64,000 bases of DNA from Bacillus sp. BGMRC 2118 (GTDB taxonomy: Bacteria > Bacillota > Bacilli > Bacillales > SA4): positions 248,001-312,000 of the forward strand of contig VTTJ01000007.1 in NCBI GenBank assembly GCA_008364785.1, given 5' to 3'. A program made the position numbers and the translations under genes. Below, piece after piece: positions 1 to 7,524 of the stretch. Below the pieces are notes generated by a model. That model searched no databases. It had not been told where the DNA came from and saw nothing but the letters and a program-made list of their open reading frames with translations. How positions within the stretch are numbered: position 1 is the first letter of the stretch; each line of letters begins with the position of its first letter.

Positions 1-210
1 ATACACTTGTTCAACATTACGAAGCCATTTTAGGCTAGAGAGATTTCCTCTGCCAAGACCTGGTGTAAATTGAAGCCAGCCCTCATTTGTCCATTTTTTC
101 ATATATCGATTTACTTGTTTCGTACTCACTTCAAGTTTGTCTGATATTTCATGGGTCATCACGTCACCGGTAGAGAAATACCTCCAAAGTATCAGTAATT
201 TGTTATCCAT
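1..210 (-). CDS. SgrR-like HTH regulator, N-terminus only (runs off the window)
   Basis: The 70 visible residues form a winged-helix DNA-binding domain of the SgrR_N type, beginning MDNKLLILWRYF, with a recognition-helix region around 'VSTKQVNRYMKKW'. Family members usually continue into a solute-binding-protein-like domain that senses a small molecule; that part lies outside the window. The ATG at 208-210 is preceded on the minus strand by AGGAGG at good spacing. The gene is divergent from the MFS transporter at 311, an arrangement suggesting that it regulates that transporter (inference). Confidence 0.75.
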   Translation of the reverse strand, partial: MDNKLLILWRYFSTGDVMTHEISDKLEVSTKQVNRYMKKWTNEGWLQFTPGLGRGNLSSLKWLRNVEQVY

Positions 211-249
211 ACAAAACCTCCTGTGTAAAAGGGGACATCATTTTATGAA

Positions 250-276
250 TTGTCTATTTTAATATCTTGTTGTCTA
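250..276. promoter_or_regulatory. TTGTCTA direct repeats in the divergent promoter region
   Basis: TTGTCTA occurs at 250-256 and 270-276, exactly 20 bp apart and so about two helical turns. The region separates the SgrR-like regulator from the MFS gene. A binding site for the regulator is plausible but is inference only. Confidence 0.3.
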
Positions 277-310
277 GTTTACTATACAGTATACAAGGGG
301 AGGGAACAAT

Positions 311-1564
311 ATGGGTTGGAAAGATTATCATCAAAACATAAAGGTACGGTTAATTACTTCGTTTCTAAATCGTACTGTATCGTCTGCAGTTATGCCGTTT
401 ATGGCGTTATTTTTTGCACATGAGATCAACAAAGTATGGTCAGGTGTTTTTTTAGCTTTAACGGTAATCATTGGTTTTATCGTAAACCTTATTGGTGGAT
501 ATATATCAGACCGGTTTACCCGAAAAAAGGTGCTGGTCATCACGTCAAGTTTAAGCTCACTAATGTTTTTCGTGATGGCTGCAAGCTTAGTACCAGTTAG
601 TAAGATTATTTGGTTATTTGCAGCCGCTTATATTGGATTTGTGATCACGAGCAGTCTTGGAAGACCGTCAATGAATGCAATTATTATGGATTCGACAACA
701 CCTGAAAATAGAAAGGCCGTTTATACATTAGATTATTGGTTAATCAATTTATCGATGGCCATTGGTGCGGTAATAGGTGGATTATTGTATGTAAACTATC
801 AACTAGAGTTATTTATATTGCTGACATTTACTTCGGTTATCATCCCGATTGCTTACTCAATATGGCTTCAAGAAGGAGTAAAAGAGAAAGTAGAAAAGAA
901 GCATAGCAATGTATTTCTAGATTTACTAGATAACTATAAGGTGGCTTTGAAGGATTCTGCTTTTGTAAAAGTTGTTGTTGGTTCAACGTTTATATTTGCA
1001 GCAGAGTTCTCGTTAAACAGTTATATTGGAATTCGTTTATCAGAGACATTCAAGACCATTAATATCGGAGAGTTCGACCTTTCCGGGGTGAGAATGTTAA
1101 GTTTATTGAACATCCAAAACATGCTGCTTGTTGTTTGTCTCACTTTTTTCATTAGCAAGTTAACAGACCGCTTGTCTACCAAAAGAGCGATTCTCATAGG
1201 ATTAACACTCTATGGAATCGGCTATGTCACGGTTACGTCTGCAAACGAATGGTACTTCTTACTATTATTTAATGTTATTGCAACGATCGGTGAATTGATT
1301 TATTCCCCAATTCGGGAGGCAGAGCAGGCGAACATGATTCCACACGATAAGAGGGGATCATACTCTGCTTTTTCAAACATATCATATAGCGGAGCGGACC
1401 TGATTGCCAGGTCAACAATTATTTTAGGTGCCTTTTTGGCTCCTATGATGATGTCAGTATATATTGGGATGATCATTATGCTAGGGATGATGTTGATCTA
1501 TTCCGGTATATTCCTGCGAGATAGAAGACCAAAACAAGAGTTATCAGAATCAATCCGTGCATGA
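311..1564 (+). CDS. MFS transporter
   Basis: A 417-residue integral membrane protein with about 12 hydrophobic segments and the MFS loop 2-3 signature GGYISDRFTRKK at residues 62-73. It is probably a proton-coupled exporter or small-solute transporter in the cytoplasmic membrane; the substrate cannot be read from sequence. GGGGAGGG precedes the ATG. It is divergent from an SgrR-like regulator, with about 100 bp between them that contain two TTGTCTA direct repeats. A perfect 10-bp terminator overlaps its stop codon, so it is probably monocistronic. Confidence 0.9.
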   Translation: MGWKDYHQNIKVRLITSFLNRTVSSAVMPFMALFFAHEINKVWSGVFLALTVIIGFIVNLIGGYISDRFTRKKVLVITSSLSSLMFFVMAASLVPVSKIIWLFAAAYIGFVITSSLGRPSMNAIIMDSTTPENRKAVYTLDYWLINLSMAIGAVIGGLLYVNYQLELFILLTFTSVIIPIAYSIWLQEGVKEKVEKKHSNVFLDLLDNYKVALKDSAFVKVVVGSTFIFAAEFSLNSYIGIRLSETFKTINIGEFDLSGVRMLSLLNIQNMLLVVCLTFFISKLTDRLSTKRAILIGLTLYGIGYVTVTSANEWYFLLLFNVIATIGELIYSPIREAEQANMIPHDKRGSYSAFSNISYSGADLIARSTIILGAFLAPMMMSVYIGMIIMLGMMLIYSGIFLRDRRPKQELSESIRA

Positions 1565-1588
1565 ATCCATAAGGATTCATGCTTTTTT
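1559..1588 (+). terminator. Intrinsic terminator of the MFS gene
   Basis: A perfect 10-bp stem, GCATGAATCC/GGATTCATGC, with a 4-nt loop and a T run. The left arm includes the stop codon. Confidence 0.9.
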
Positions 1589-1751
1589 ACTAAGTGCTAT
1601 AATGGATACATCAAAAAAGGGGATCCTTTTTTCATATAATAAATAATATTATAAACGAAGAGAGATTAACATTCTCACTGATGCTAATAATGTGGAGTAT
1701 TATTGTTATTACATTAGCTAGTGTATAGTAGAATTAAAAGGTGGGGTTACG

Positions 1752-1901
1752 TTGAATTGGAAGAAAAATACAAAAACAATTGTGTTTTCAATTATTATCG
1801 TTTTATTTATCGCTGGAGTGCTAGATATCGTATTTGAAGGTTTAATGTTTCAACTATTACCTGAATCTATTCAAACATTTTTAGGTGAGATCTTTAACTA
1901 A
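1752..1901 (+). CDS. Small single-pass membrane protein (49 aa)
   Basis: The TTG start lies just after GGTGGGG. The peptide has a lysine-rich N-terminus (NWKKNTK), one hydrophobic helix at about residues 10-27, and a short amphipathic tail ending FLGEIFN. I do not recognise the family. It stands alone between the MFS gene and a two-tier terminator at 2036-2094. The ribosome binding site and the clean membrane topology support a real gene, but at this size the call is moderate. Confidence 0.5.
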   Translation: MNWKKNTKTIVFSIIIVLFIAGVLDIVFEGLMFQLLPESIQTFLGEIFN

Positions 1902-2035
1902 TTTGTTATTTTAGATAGAAAAAGACATCTTCTTACTAAATAATCTAGAATATTCAATTTAAATCACTTGTTTTGTGAACTTTTATGTTACCATTATATA
2001 TAGATGAATAGTTAAATTAACTTTTAGACTCAATT

Positions 2036-2094
2036 GTCACGTTATAGAGGCTTTTATAGTAGTGTAACAGCCTTTACCATACGTGACTTTTTTT
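2036..2094 (+). terminator. Two-tier hairpin terminator with a repeat inserted at its T tract
   Basis: The outer stem GTCACGT/ACGTGAC (2036-2042 with 2081-2087) encloses an inner AGGCT/AGCCT stem and is followed by seven T residues. A MITE-like repeat begins at 2100, inside the same T-rich run. Confidence 0.75.
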
Positions 2095-2099
2095 ATTTT

Positions 2100-2282
2100 G
2101 GCTCTTTTCTAAACTTTGTTGCTTTTCGTACACTAAACTGTGTGTACAACCAGATTTAAAAGCAAAACGAGGTTGGATTAGAAAAGAGCAACTCTCTTAA
2201 TGTATAGAAGTATCTAGATACTAAGGTAAAAATCCGGCTTTTGGGATTTTTACGCAAAGCAAAAATCTATACGAAAACAGCC
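2100..2282 (+). repeat. MITE-like repeat, copy 1
   Basis: A 183-bp non-coding element. It starts GGCTCTTTTC and ends CGAAAACAGCC, which are imperfect terminal inverted repeats. It is flanked by a perfect 8-bp direct repeat, TTTATTTT (2092-2099 and 2283-2290). Internally it has two hairpin domains: GCTCTTTTCTAA at the left end pairs with TTAGAAAAGAGC at 2178-2189, and a right-hand hairpin is built on GTAAAAATCC/GGATTTTTAC inside a GTATAGA/TCTATAC pair. Related copies are at 5254, 41689 and 45074. The rest of the 1902-2343 gap holds only the terminator at 2036. Confidence 0.85.
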
Positions 2283-2343
2283 TTTATTTTAGGTTGCTCA
2301 TGTAAAGATCGAATATTTTAAGCCATATCTAGGGGGAAATGAT

Positions 2344-3129
2344 TTGAATGAATCGATATCTGATATAAATTATCAAGAAGTGATGGAATATTCATTAACT
2401 CCATTAATTGTTCACTCTCAATTAAAGATTATCTACATAAATGAAGCAGCGGAAAGGTTCTTTAGAGCATCCAAGGAAGATATCATTGGGGCTAGACCAG
2501 TTGATATTTTCAAAGAAACGGCTAAGCCTGCAATAGTTAAGCGAATATCAGGAGCCTACAGTGTGCCGGCAGAGTTGATTGAAGAGACGATATTTAGAAT
2601 GGACGGAACGACAGTGGATGTTCAGTTATATTGTCATCCGCTAAAGATTGGTGAGACAAAAGCTATCCAAACATATGTGAATGATATGACAGAAAGAAAG
2701 CTCCATGAGAAGGAACATCTTGAAATGAATAAACAACTAGATGAATTAGCCTCAACAATTGTTCCACTCATGTCAGGCATTGCGGTGCTTCCTTTATTGG
2801 GTAAAATAGATCATGAACGGACAATAAAACTACTAGAATTTGTTCCAATCAATGTTCAAAAACTAAATGTTAAAAGTTTAATTATCGACTTTTCCGGTAT
2901 CTATCAATTAGACACGATCGTGATTAATAATCTATTTACGATAACGAACGTATTAAGTTTACTTGGAGTTGAATGTATTCTGACTGGAATCAGAGCAAAA
3001 ATTGCAATGGAAGCCATTCAATTCGGTGTTAATCCAAAGGAATTAACAATTTTGTCTGATGTTAGGCAGGCGCTTAGCTTCCTAGGGATGAATGTTAGTA
3101 AAAGTGTTGATGAGAATGATTTTTTGTAG
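2344..3129 (+). CDS. PAS-STAS protein, RsbR-like
   Basis: 261 residues. An N-terminal PAS sensor domain (about 10-120) includes the closing 'YVNDMTERKL', a typical PAS-to-effector linker. A C-terminal STAS domain (about 140-250) carries 'IDFSGIYQLDT' (181-191) and 'LTGIRAKIAMEAI', matching RsbR-type stressosome and general-stress regulators. Such proteins are cytoplasmic and act by protein-protein contact and phosphorylation of the STAS domain. The start is TTG at 2344, about 7 nt after AGGGGG. It is monocistronic, with a terminator at 3156. No partner kinase is nearby. Confidence 0.85.
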   Translation: MNESISDINYQEVMEYSLTPLIVHSQLKIIYINEAAERFFRASKEDIIGARPVDIFKETAKPAIVKRISGAYSVPAELIEETIFRMDGTTVDVQLYCHPLKIGETKAIQTYVNDMTERKLHEKEHLEMNKQLDELASTIVPLMSGIAVLPLLGKIDHERTIKLLEFVPINVQKLNVKSLIIDFSGIYQLDTIVINNLFTITNVLSLLGVECILTGIRAKIAMEAIQFGVNPKELTILSDVRQALSFLGMNVSKSVDENDFL

Positions 3130-3155
3130 TTGTAGATTATACAAGAGTATATTGA

Positions 3156-3189
3156 GTGCGTTAACTCCAAAGGAGTTATGCACTTTTTT
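3156..3189 (+). terminator. Terminator of the PAS-STAS gene
   Basis: The stem GTGC..TAACTCC / GGAGTTA..GCAC has a 3-nt loop and a small bulge, then six T residues. Confidence 0.85.
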
Positions 3190-3239
3190 GTCGTAGTAGT
3201 TGAATAGAAAACAAGAAACATAGAAGGAAGAGGTGTGGT

Positions 3240-3947
3240 ATGAAAGAATTAGTGACATCGACATTTAATAAACTTGCCCATATATATGAAACAAACATTG
3301 ATACAAACGGTTTGTATAACAGTGAATACGAAAGACCAGCGATGATGAAGCATATACAACTTGATTTGAGAGATAAGACCGTCTTGGATGCAGGTTGTGC
3401 GGCTGGTTGGTATACTCTTCAACTAACGAATAGAGGTGCCTCTGTAGTGGCAACAGACATTAGCCCTGAAATGGTAAGTGCAACGAAAAGGAGGGTAGGT
3501 GACAACACGGAGGTAATTTGTCTAGATTTGGAGAAAGAGCTCCCATTTGAAGATGCTACCTTTGATCTAATTATTAGTTCACTTACTCTTCATTATTTAA
3601 AAAATTGGGATCAAACATTTCGTGAATTTCAGAGAGTCTTAAAAAAGAATGGTCAATTGTTATTTTCTGTTCATCATCCACATTCTGATATAAAGATATT
3701 ACGTGATCCTCATTACTTTAAGGTAGAACTTATTATCGATAAGTGGAAAAAAGAAGGAAGAGTGTATGATGTTCCCTATTATCGCAGACCCCTTCAATAT
3801 ATCATTAATAGTACGTTGAACCATTTTAATTTAGAAGAGGTCATTGAGCCCGAGCCTACACTGACATTCAAACAAAAATCACCTGAAAGTTATAAGAGAC
3901 TAATGAGTTGTCCTCAATTTATCATTATGAAAGCAAGAAAAGTATAA
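3240..3947 (+). CDS. Class I SAM-dependent methyltransferase
   Basis: 235 residues. Motif I is VLDAGCAAGWYT (48-59), followed by an acidic strand end 'VATDISPEMV' that binds the SAM ribose and by 'DLIISSLTLHYLKNW' (motif IV region), typical of Methyltransf_11 enzymes. The acceptor is unknown. GGAAGAGGTG precedes the ATG. It is cytosolic, with no obvious partner in the neighbouring small genes. Confidence 0.85.
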   Translation: MKELVTSTFNKLAHIYETNIDTNGLYNSEYERPAMMKHIQLDLRDKTVLDAGCAAGWYTLQLTNRGASVVATDISPEMVSATKRRVGDNTEVICLDLEKELPFEDATFDLIISSLTLHYLKNWDQTFREFQRVLKKNGQLLFSVHHPHSDIKILRDPHYFKVELIIDKWKKEGRVYDVPYYRRPLQYIINSTLNHFNLEEVIEPEPTLTFKQKSPESYKRLMSCPQFIIMKARKV

Positions 3948-4006
3948 TGGTTTACCTTTTCATTAACTACTTTCATTTGTATAATAATGGGAAAAGGAGC
4001 TAATTC

Positions 4007-4186
4007 ATGATGAAAAAAAATTATACCGTAATGTTTTTGTTCTTTTTTATGACATCTATTGCAGGAGGCATGGCTTTAAAGGATCATTTTTATTATTCTG
4101 TGGTTGTTGGAGTGAGCTTTGGCTTGGTCTTTCTTTTATGCTCAGCATTCTTTGCAGGGAAGAGAGAGCAGAAAACAAGAGAATAA
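4007..4186 (+). CDS. Small two-helix membrane protein (59 aa)
   Basis: It opens with two consecutive ATG codons after AAAGGAG. The peptide starts MMKKNYTVMFLFFF, has two hydrophobic helices and a charged tail, GKREQKTRE. I do not recognise it. It is the first of three small membrane-protein genes in a row (4007, 4227, 4471), which probably form one transcript. Confidence 0.55.
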   Translation: MMKKNYTVMFLFFFMTSIAGGMALKDHFYYSVVVGVSFGLVFLLCSAFFAGKREQKTRE

Positions 4187-4226
4187 GTCTTTCCAATTGT
4201 TCGCAATCAGGCTAAGGTGATGTGTT

Positions 4227-4463
4227 ATGAAATGGTTCCTTTCTAGTCTAATTCTATCGGTCGTTATATGGATAATGTTAGATATTGAGACTATTCGTGC
4301 AGAAGAGTATGCACAATTTGATCATAGTCTGATAGCAGCTCATAAAGCTGAAGTTATGCGGACTCTGCATACAATCTATTAATACAGTATTCTTTTAGTA
4401 TATTTCCTGTTTCTACTTCTCTTAATGCGAAGAAGATATAGTTGGCGAAAGGGTAAGGAGTGA
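4227..4463 (+). pseudogene. Small membrane protein split by an in-frame TAA
   Basis: AAGGTGA precedes an ATG that opens MKWFLSSLILSVVIWIML, a signal peptide or membrane anchor. The frame stops at TAA (4380-4382) after 51 codons. Reading on in the same frame gives 26 more codons, a strong transmembrane helix (YSILLVYFLFLLLLM) followed by the positive stop-transfer RRRYSWRKGKE, and a TGA just before the next gene's start. The two halves make one sensible protein with an N-terminal signal and a C-terminal anchor, so the TAA looks like a nonsense lesion. The 51-residue part could still be made. The family is not recognised. Confidence 0.5.
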
Positions 4464-4470
4464 TGGCGGG

Positions 4471-4671
4471 ATGACAACAAATGATAAGAAGAGAAGTGAA
4501 GGTCTTATTTATGTTAGCGTAATTGCTGGTGGTGCAGCTGGTTGGTTTGTGAATACAACGGTCAGTGTTCTCAGTAAAACAGACATGACACACTTTTATG
4601 GTATTTCGATCTTTTTAGGAGTCATTACTGGGTTGTTATGGGATATAGCACATAAGTTGAATAAGGAGTAA
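4471..4671 (+). CDS. Small two-helix membrane protein (66 aa)
   Basis: A hydrophilic N-terminus (MTTNDKKRSEG) is followed by two hydrophobic helices, 'LIYVSVIAGGAAGWFV' and 'GISIFLGVITGLLWDIA', and a short basic tail. AAGGAG lies 10 nt upstream. It sits immediately after the interrupted gene at 4227 and probably shares its transcript. No family recognised. Confidence 0.6.
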   Translation: MTTNDKKRSEGLIYVSVIAGGAAGWFVNTTVSVLSKTDMTHFYGISIFLGVITGLLWDIAHKLNKE

Positions 4672-4701
4672 ATACTTCTTAACTACTTAGGGGGGAATTT
4701 G

Positions 4702-5217
4702 GTGAGCAGATTAGAAGAAGACTACCTTACAATGGTGCTGAGCCAGTTTACCCACTTTAAAGAGCGGGCAGAGAAGGGGATGCGACAATTGTCAGAGGAA
4801 GACTGGCACTATAAGCCAAGTGAAGAATCAAATAGTATAGCCATCATTGTAAAGCACCTGAGTGGGAATATGCATTCACGGTGGGTAGATTTTTTGACGA
4901 CCGATGGAGAAAAACCTTATAGAGAAAGAGATTTAGAGTTTGTTGATTGTGGAGAATCGATGGAATTCTTGATGAAAAAGTGGGAAGACGGGTGGAAGCT
5001 ACTGCTTAACACGATTGGAAATCTTACACCTGATGATTTACATAAACGTATTACTTTAAGACAACAGCCATTAACTGTCATGCAAGCGATTCAAACTGAA
5101 ATTGCACATATAAGTTATCATGTTGGACAGATTCTGTATATCGGAAAACAAATCAAGAATAAGGAATGGGAAATCCTAAGTATACCGAAAAAACATTCTA
5201 GAACAACAACAATTTAG
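4702..5217 (+). CDS. DinB-fold protein, DUF1572 type
   Basis: 171 residues. The four-helix DinB/YfiT-like fold is indicated by 'AIIVKHLSGNMHSRWVDF' and by 'AHISYHVGQILYIGK' near the C-terminus; these histidines are the usual metal ligands of the superfamily. Members are metal-dependent, often thiol-transfer or stress-related enzymes, and the reaction here is unknown. GTG at 4702 is preferred because GGGGGGA ends 6-7 nt upstream; a TTG two residues earlier would be too close. Confidence 0.8.
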   Translation: MSRLEEDYLTMVLSQFTHFKERAEKGMRQLSEEDWHYKPSEESNSIAIIVKHLSGNMHSRWVDFLTTDGEKPYRERDLEFVDCGESMEFLMKKWEDGWKLLLNTIGNLTPDDLHKRITLRQQPLTVMQAIQTEIAHISYHVGQILYIGKQIKNKEWEILSIPKKHSRTTTI

Positions 5218-5253
5218 ATGTGATTGTTTCTAAGAGTTTTCTTTGTAAAAAAA

Positions 5254-5438
5254 GGCTCTTTTCTAAAACTTTTTTGCTTTTAGTACAATTATTTTGAGTG
5301 TACAACCAAGCTTTAGAAGTATATTGATTTTGATTAGAAAAGAGCAACACTCTTTATGTATAGAAGTATCTAAACTAAGGTAAAAATCCGGCTTCCTGAG
5401 ATTTTTACTAGAAAGCAACAATCTATACGAAAACAGCC
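5254..5438 (+). repeat. MITE-like repeat, copy 2
   Basis: 185 bp with the same ends (GGCTCTTTTC and CGAAAACAGCC) and the same two hairpins as copy 1. The flanking octamers TAAAAAAA (5246-5253) and TAAACAAA (5439-5446) match at 7 of 8 positions. The insertion lies in the A tract that serves as the terminator tail of the minus-strand yjcZ genes. Confidence 0.85.
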
Positions 5439-5443
5439 TAAAC

Positions 5444-5472
5444 AAAAAAAGGCTGACAACCTGGTGTCAGCC
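5444..5472 (-). terminator. Terminator of the YjcZ genes
   Basis: On the minus strand GGCTGACA/TGTCAGCC forms an 8-bp stem with a 6-nt loop, followed by a T run. Confidence 0.85.
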
Positions 5473-5494
5473 TCCTTATAACGATCATCACTGC

Positions 5495-5644
5495 TTAAAG
5501 CCAAGCTGCTCCCACAATGATTAATAGAATAAACAGAACGACGATTAAAGCAAAGCCGCCTCCTGTACCATAACCAACACCTGCTACTGGCGCGCTATAA
5601 CCATAACCTTGACAACCGTATCCGAATCCTGTTCCAAATGCCAT
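5495..5644 (-). CDS. YjcZ-family spore protein (49 aa)
   Basis: A tiny protein beginning [17 protein letters not shown] glycine/tyrosine-rich head precedes one hydrophobic helix, '[19 protein letters not shown]', ending WL. This is the standard YjcZ architecture: short sporulation proteins thought to insert in membranes. AAGGTGG precedes the ATG. It is the second gene of a two-gene unit with the paralogue at 5679, followed by a strong terminator. Confidence 0.85.
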   Translation of the reverse strand: MAFGTGFGYGCQGYGYSAPVAGVGYGTGGGFALIVVLFILLIIVGAAWL

Positions 5645-5678
5645 TATTAAAACCACCTTTTATATTATTGTCATAAAA

Positions 5679-5798
5679 TTAATAACCGTATCCTCCACCT
5701 ACATATGCAGAACCAACGATGACTAACAAAATAAATAACACAACAAGAAGAGCAAATCCTCCTCCATATCCAACACCTGTGCCAGCTACTTCACCCAT
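5679..5798 (-). CDS. YjcZ-family spore protein (39 aa)
   Basis: Starts [15 protein letters not shown], then the helix '[18 protein letters not shown]' and the glycine-rich tail GGGYGY. It is a paralogue of the next gene downstream. AGGAGGTG lies at ideal spacing. The region upstream has a good sigma-K-type promoter, consistent with mother-cell expression late in sporulation (inference). Confidence 0.85.
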   Translation of the reverse strand: MGEVAGTGVGYGGGFALLVVLFILLVIVGSAYVGGGYGY

Positions 5799-5829
5799 TC
5801 TTAAACACCTCCTAATTGCTATGTCAATA

Positions 5830-5856
5830 TATCCTATGGATTATAGAAGTGTTTGT
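5830..5856 (-). promoter_or_regulatory. Putative sigma-K promoter of the YjcZ genes
   Basis: On the minus strand the sequence reads AC-N16-CATAGGATA, matching the sigma-K consensus (AC about 16 nt before CATANNNTA). The -10 occupies 5830-5838 and lies 32 nt before the start codon. Confidence 0.55.
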
Positions 5857-6110
5857 ATAGGCTATTATCCTATATTCATAAAAACTAGGCGAAATGTACA
5901 AATTCAAACTTAGCTGATACACTTTCGAGAATGTGTTGAATTTACAATTATTGTAATAAAGTATAGATTTCTTATTCATACATAGATAGGGTTCTCAAAC
6001 TCAAAAGCTTTAGAGTATGCAGGATTCAACCTTGATCTTGTTGAACTTTATTGAAGGTAAGAAATGAATTAAAGGAATTAAAAATGTTAAATAGTTAGGG
6101 TGTTCGTGGA
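5857..6110. other. Intergenic stretch without a gene
   Basis: AT-rich. It contains the upstream region of the lipoprotein gene at 6111, but I see no convincing promoter, repeat or reading frame with a ribosome binding site. Confidence 0.5.
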
Positions 6111-6578
6111 ATGAAAAAGTGTACAAAATTAGGATTATGGACTTGTCTGTTTTGTGTAGTTATTTTAGCTTCCTGTTCGACTCAAGTAAAAGAGACTATT
6201 GTGCTAGTAGGTGAGAGTGAAAACTGGAGAGTAGAAGGATATGAATTAGAACTTACACCGGAAAAGCTTAAAGTAGGAAATGGAATCATTATTAATAAAT
6301 ATAATCGTGACTACAAAACAGATTATTTTTCATTTCACACACATGTTGTTATTTCAGCACAAGATGAAATTGTTCATTCTGGTTCAGTATCAGGTGATAT
6401 GGTTCATTTCGAAGAGAAATCAACGGGAACAATTGAAGGAGAAACATTGTTAAATGGAAGAGGCAAGTCGATAAGTCTAAATGATATAAGTGAAATGTAT
6501 ATGGTGATTTCATGGAGAGACGTAGAAAAAGGTTACGACAAAGAGGAAAGGATCAATTTATTTTCCAAAGCTAAATAA
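6111..6578 (+). CDS. Lipoprotein of unknown function
   Basis: 155 residues. A basic start and hydrophobic stretch lead to a lipobox, LASC, with cysteine at about residue 22, so it should be lipid-anchored outside the membrane. The remainder is polar and probably beta-rich ('FSFHTHVVISAQDEIVHSG'). No family recognised. It is followed by a membrane protein and a second lipoprotein on the same strand. Confidence 0.75.
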   Translation: MKKCTKLGLWTCLFCVVILASCSTQVKETIVLVGESENWRVEGYELELTPEKLKVGNGIIINKYNRDYKTDYFSFHTHVVISAQDEIVHSGSVSGDMVHFEEKSTGTIEGETLLNGRGKSISLNDISEMYMVISWRDVEKGYDKEERINLFSKAK

Positions 6579-6644
6579 AAATATAAAGGATGAATTTTTA
6601 TCGCCGTAAAACCATGCTACTAAATATAAAAGGAGGTAGAAGTC

Positions 6645-6950
6645 GTGGCAATCTGGAAAATGTACGGAGTTACCTTTTTAGAGATCTTTCTTTTTTTGCT
6701 GGGAGGATTTTTTATAACTGAAAATCTGATGAAATATCTTTATGAAGATGCAGGAATTAGATATATCGGTAATTTATGGGTAGTATGGTTTGGTTTATCA
6801 TTTATGTTGTTAGGCATTTACACGCTTATACTTTCATCATACCAACCGCTTCATAAGGATAGAATCAAATCTAAAACGTTTTGGGTTATTTTTACGGGTT
6901 CTATTATCGGTGTATTTATTCCTTTTCTTTTAGGCAGAATTCCGTTTTAG
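6645..6950 (+). CDS. Membrane protein of unknown function (101 aa)
   Basis: GTG start after AAAGGAGGTAG. There are three hydrophobic segments, near residues 6-26, 42-65 and 80-98, with a basic loop 'HKDRIKSK' between the second and third. No family recognised. It lies between two lipoprotein genes. Confidence 0.7.
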   Translation: MAIWKMYGVTFLEIFLFLLGGFFITENLMKYLYEDAGIRYIGNLWVVWFGLSFMLLGIYTLILSSYQPLHKDRIKSKTFWVIFTGSIIGVFIPFLLGRIPF

Positions 6951-7003
6951 CTAGGAGTTACAACGTGTTTATAGCAAAAAAATTAACATAATGAGGTACA
7001 AAC

Positions 7004-7348
7004 ATGAAACCTATTTTACTATGCATCTTTGGTTTGCTTTTATTTACTGCCTGTCAACATGAGAGTGCTCCTTATGAGAAGTTGCTTTCAAAGGAAGAGG
7101 GTACATTGTCAATTCTTGTTGTAAGTGACGAGTTAGATACACTTCTTGGAGAAGAGCTGGTAGACACAGGAATTGAACGGCTGGTCACAACGATACATGA
7201 AACAACAACTTTAGATTTGGATCAAAATGAATATGGTTTGGAACTGGAGAAAAAGCCAGCATTTATAGTTTTTACGAATAAAAAGAAAATATTTACAACC
7301 TATTCAAAGCATGAGCTACTCATCTTTCTTAAAGAATATAAAAAATAA
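7004..7348 (+). CDS. Small lipoprotein (114 aa)
   Basis: Signal peptide MKPILLCIFGLLLFTAC, with the lipobox cysteine at residue 17. The mature part is acidic ('SKEEGTLSILVVSDELDTLL') and ends in a lysine-rich strand. I do not recognise the family. GAGG lies ahead of the ATG. Confidence 0.7.
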   Translation: MKPILLCIFGLLLFTACQHESAPYEKLLSKEEGTLSILVVSDELDTLLGEELVDTGIERLVTTIHETTTLDLDQNEYGLELEKKPAFIVFTNKKKIFTTYSKHELLIFLKEYKK

Positions 7349-7524
7349 TAAATTTAGCACGATTTGATTTCTGCCCTTCTCGCATTAGAGTAGGGTTTTT
7401 CGTTTTTCATTTTATACCTTTTTAAAACGGATACAAAATTTAATATTGCGAATAATGATTGAGAGCTTATTTTTATTGATTAGGATCCGAAATAAGGAAT
7501 AGAAAAAAGCAAAGGGGAATGGTT

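Noticed and set aside
5719..5913. Open frame on the plus strand over the YjcZ genes
   Set aside because: It is antisense to the 39-aa YjcZ protein, which has a perfect ribosome site and family signature; the plus frame has neither.
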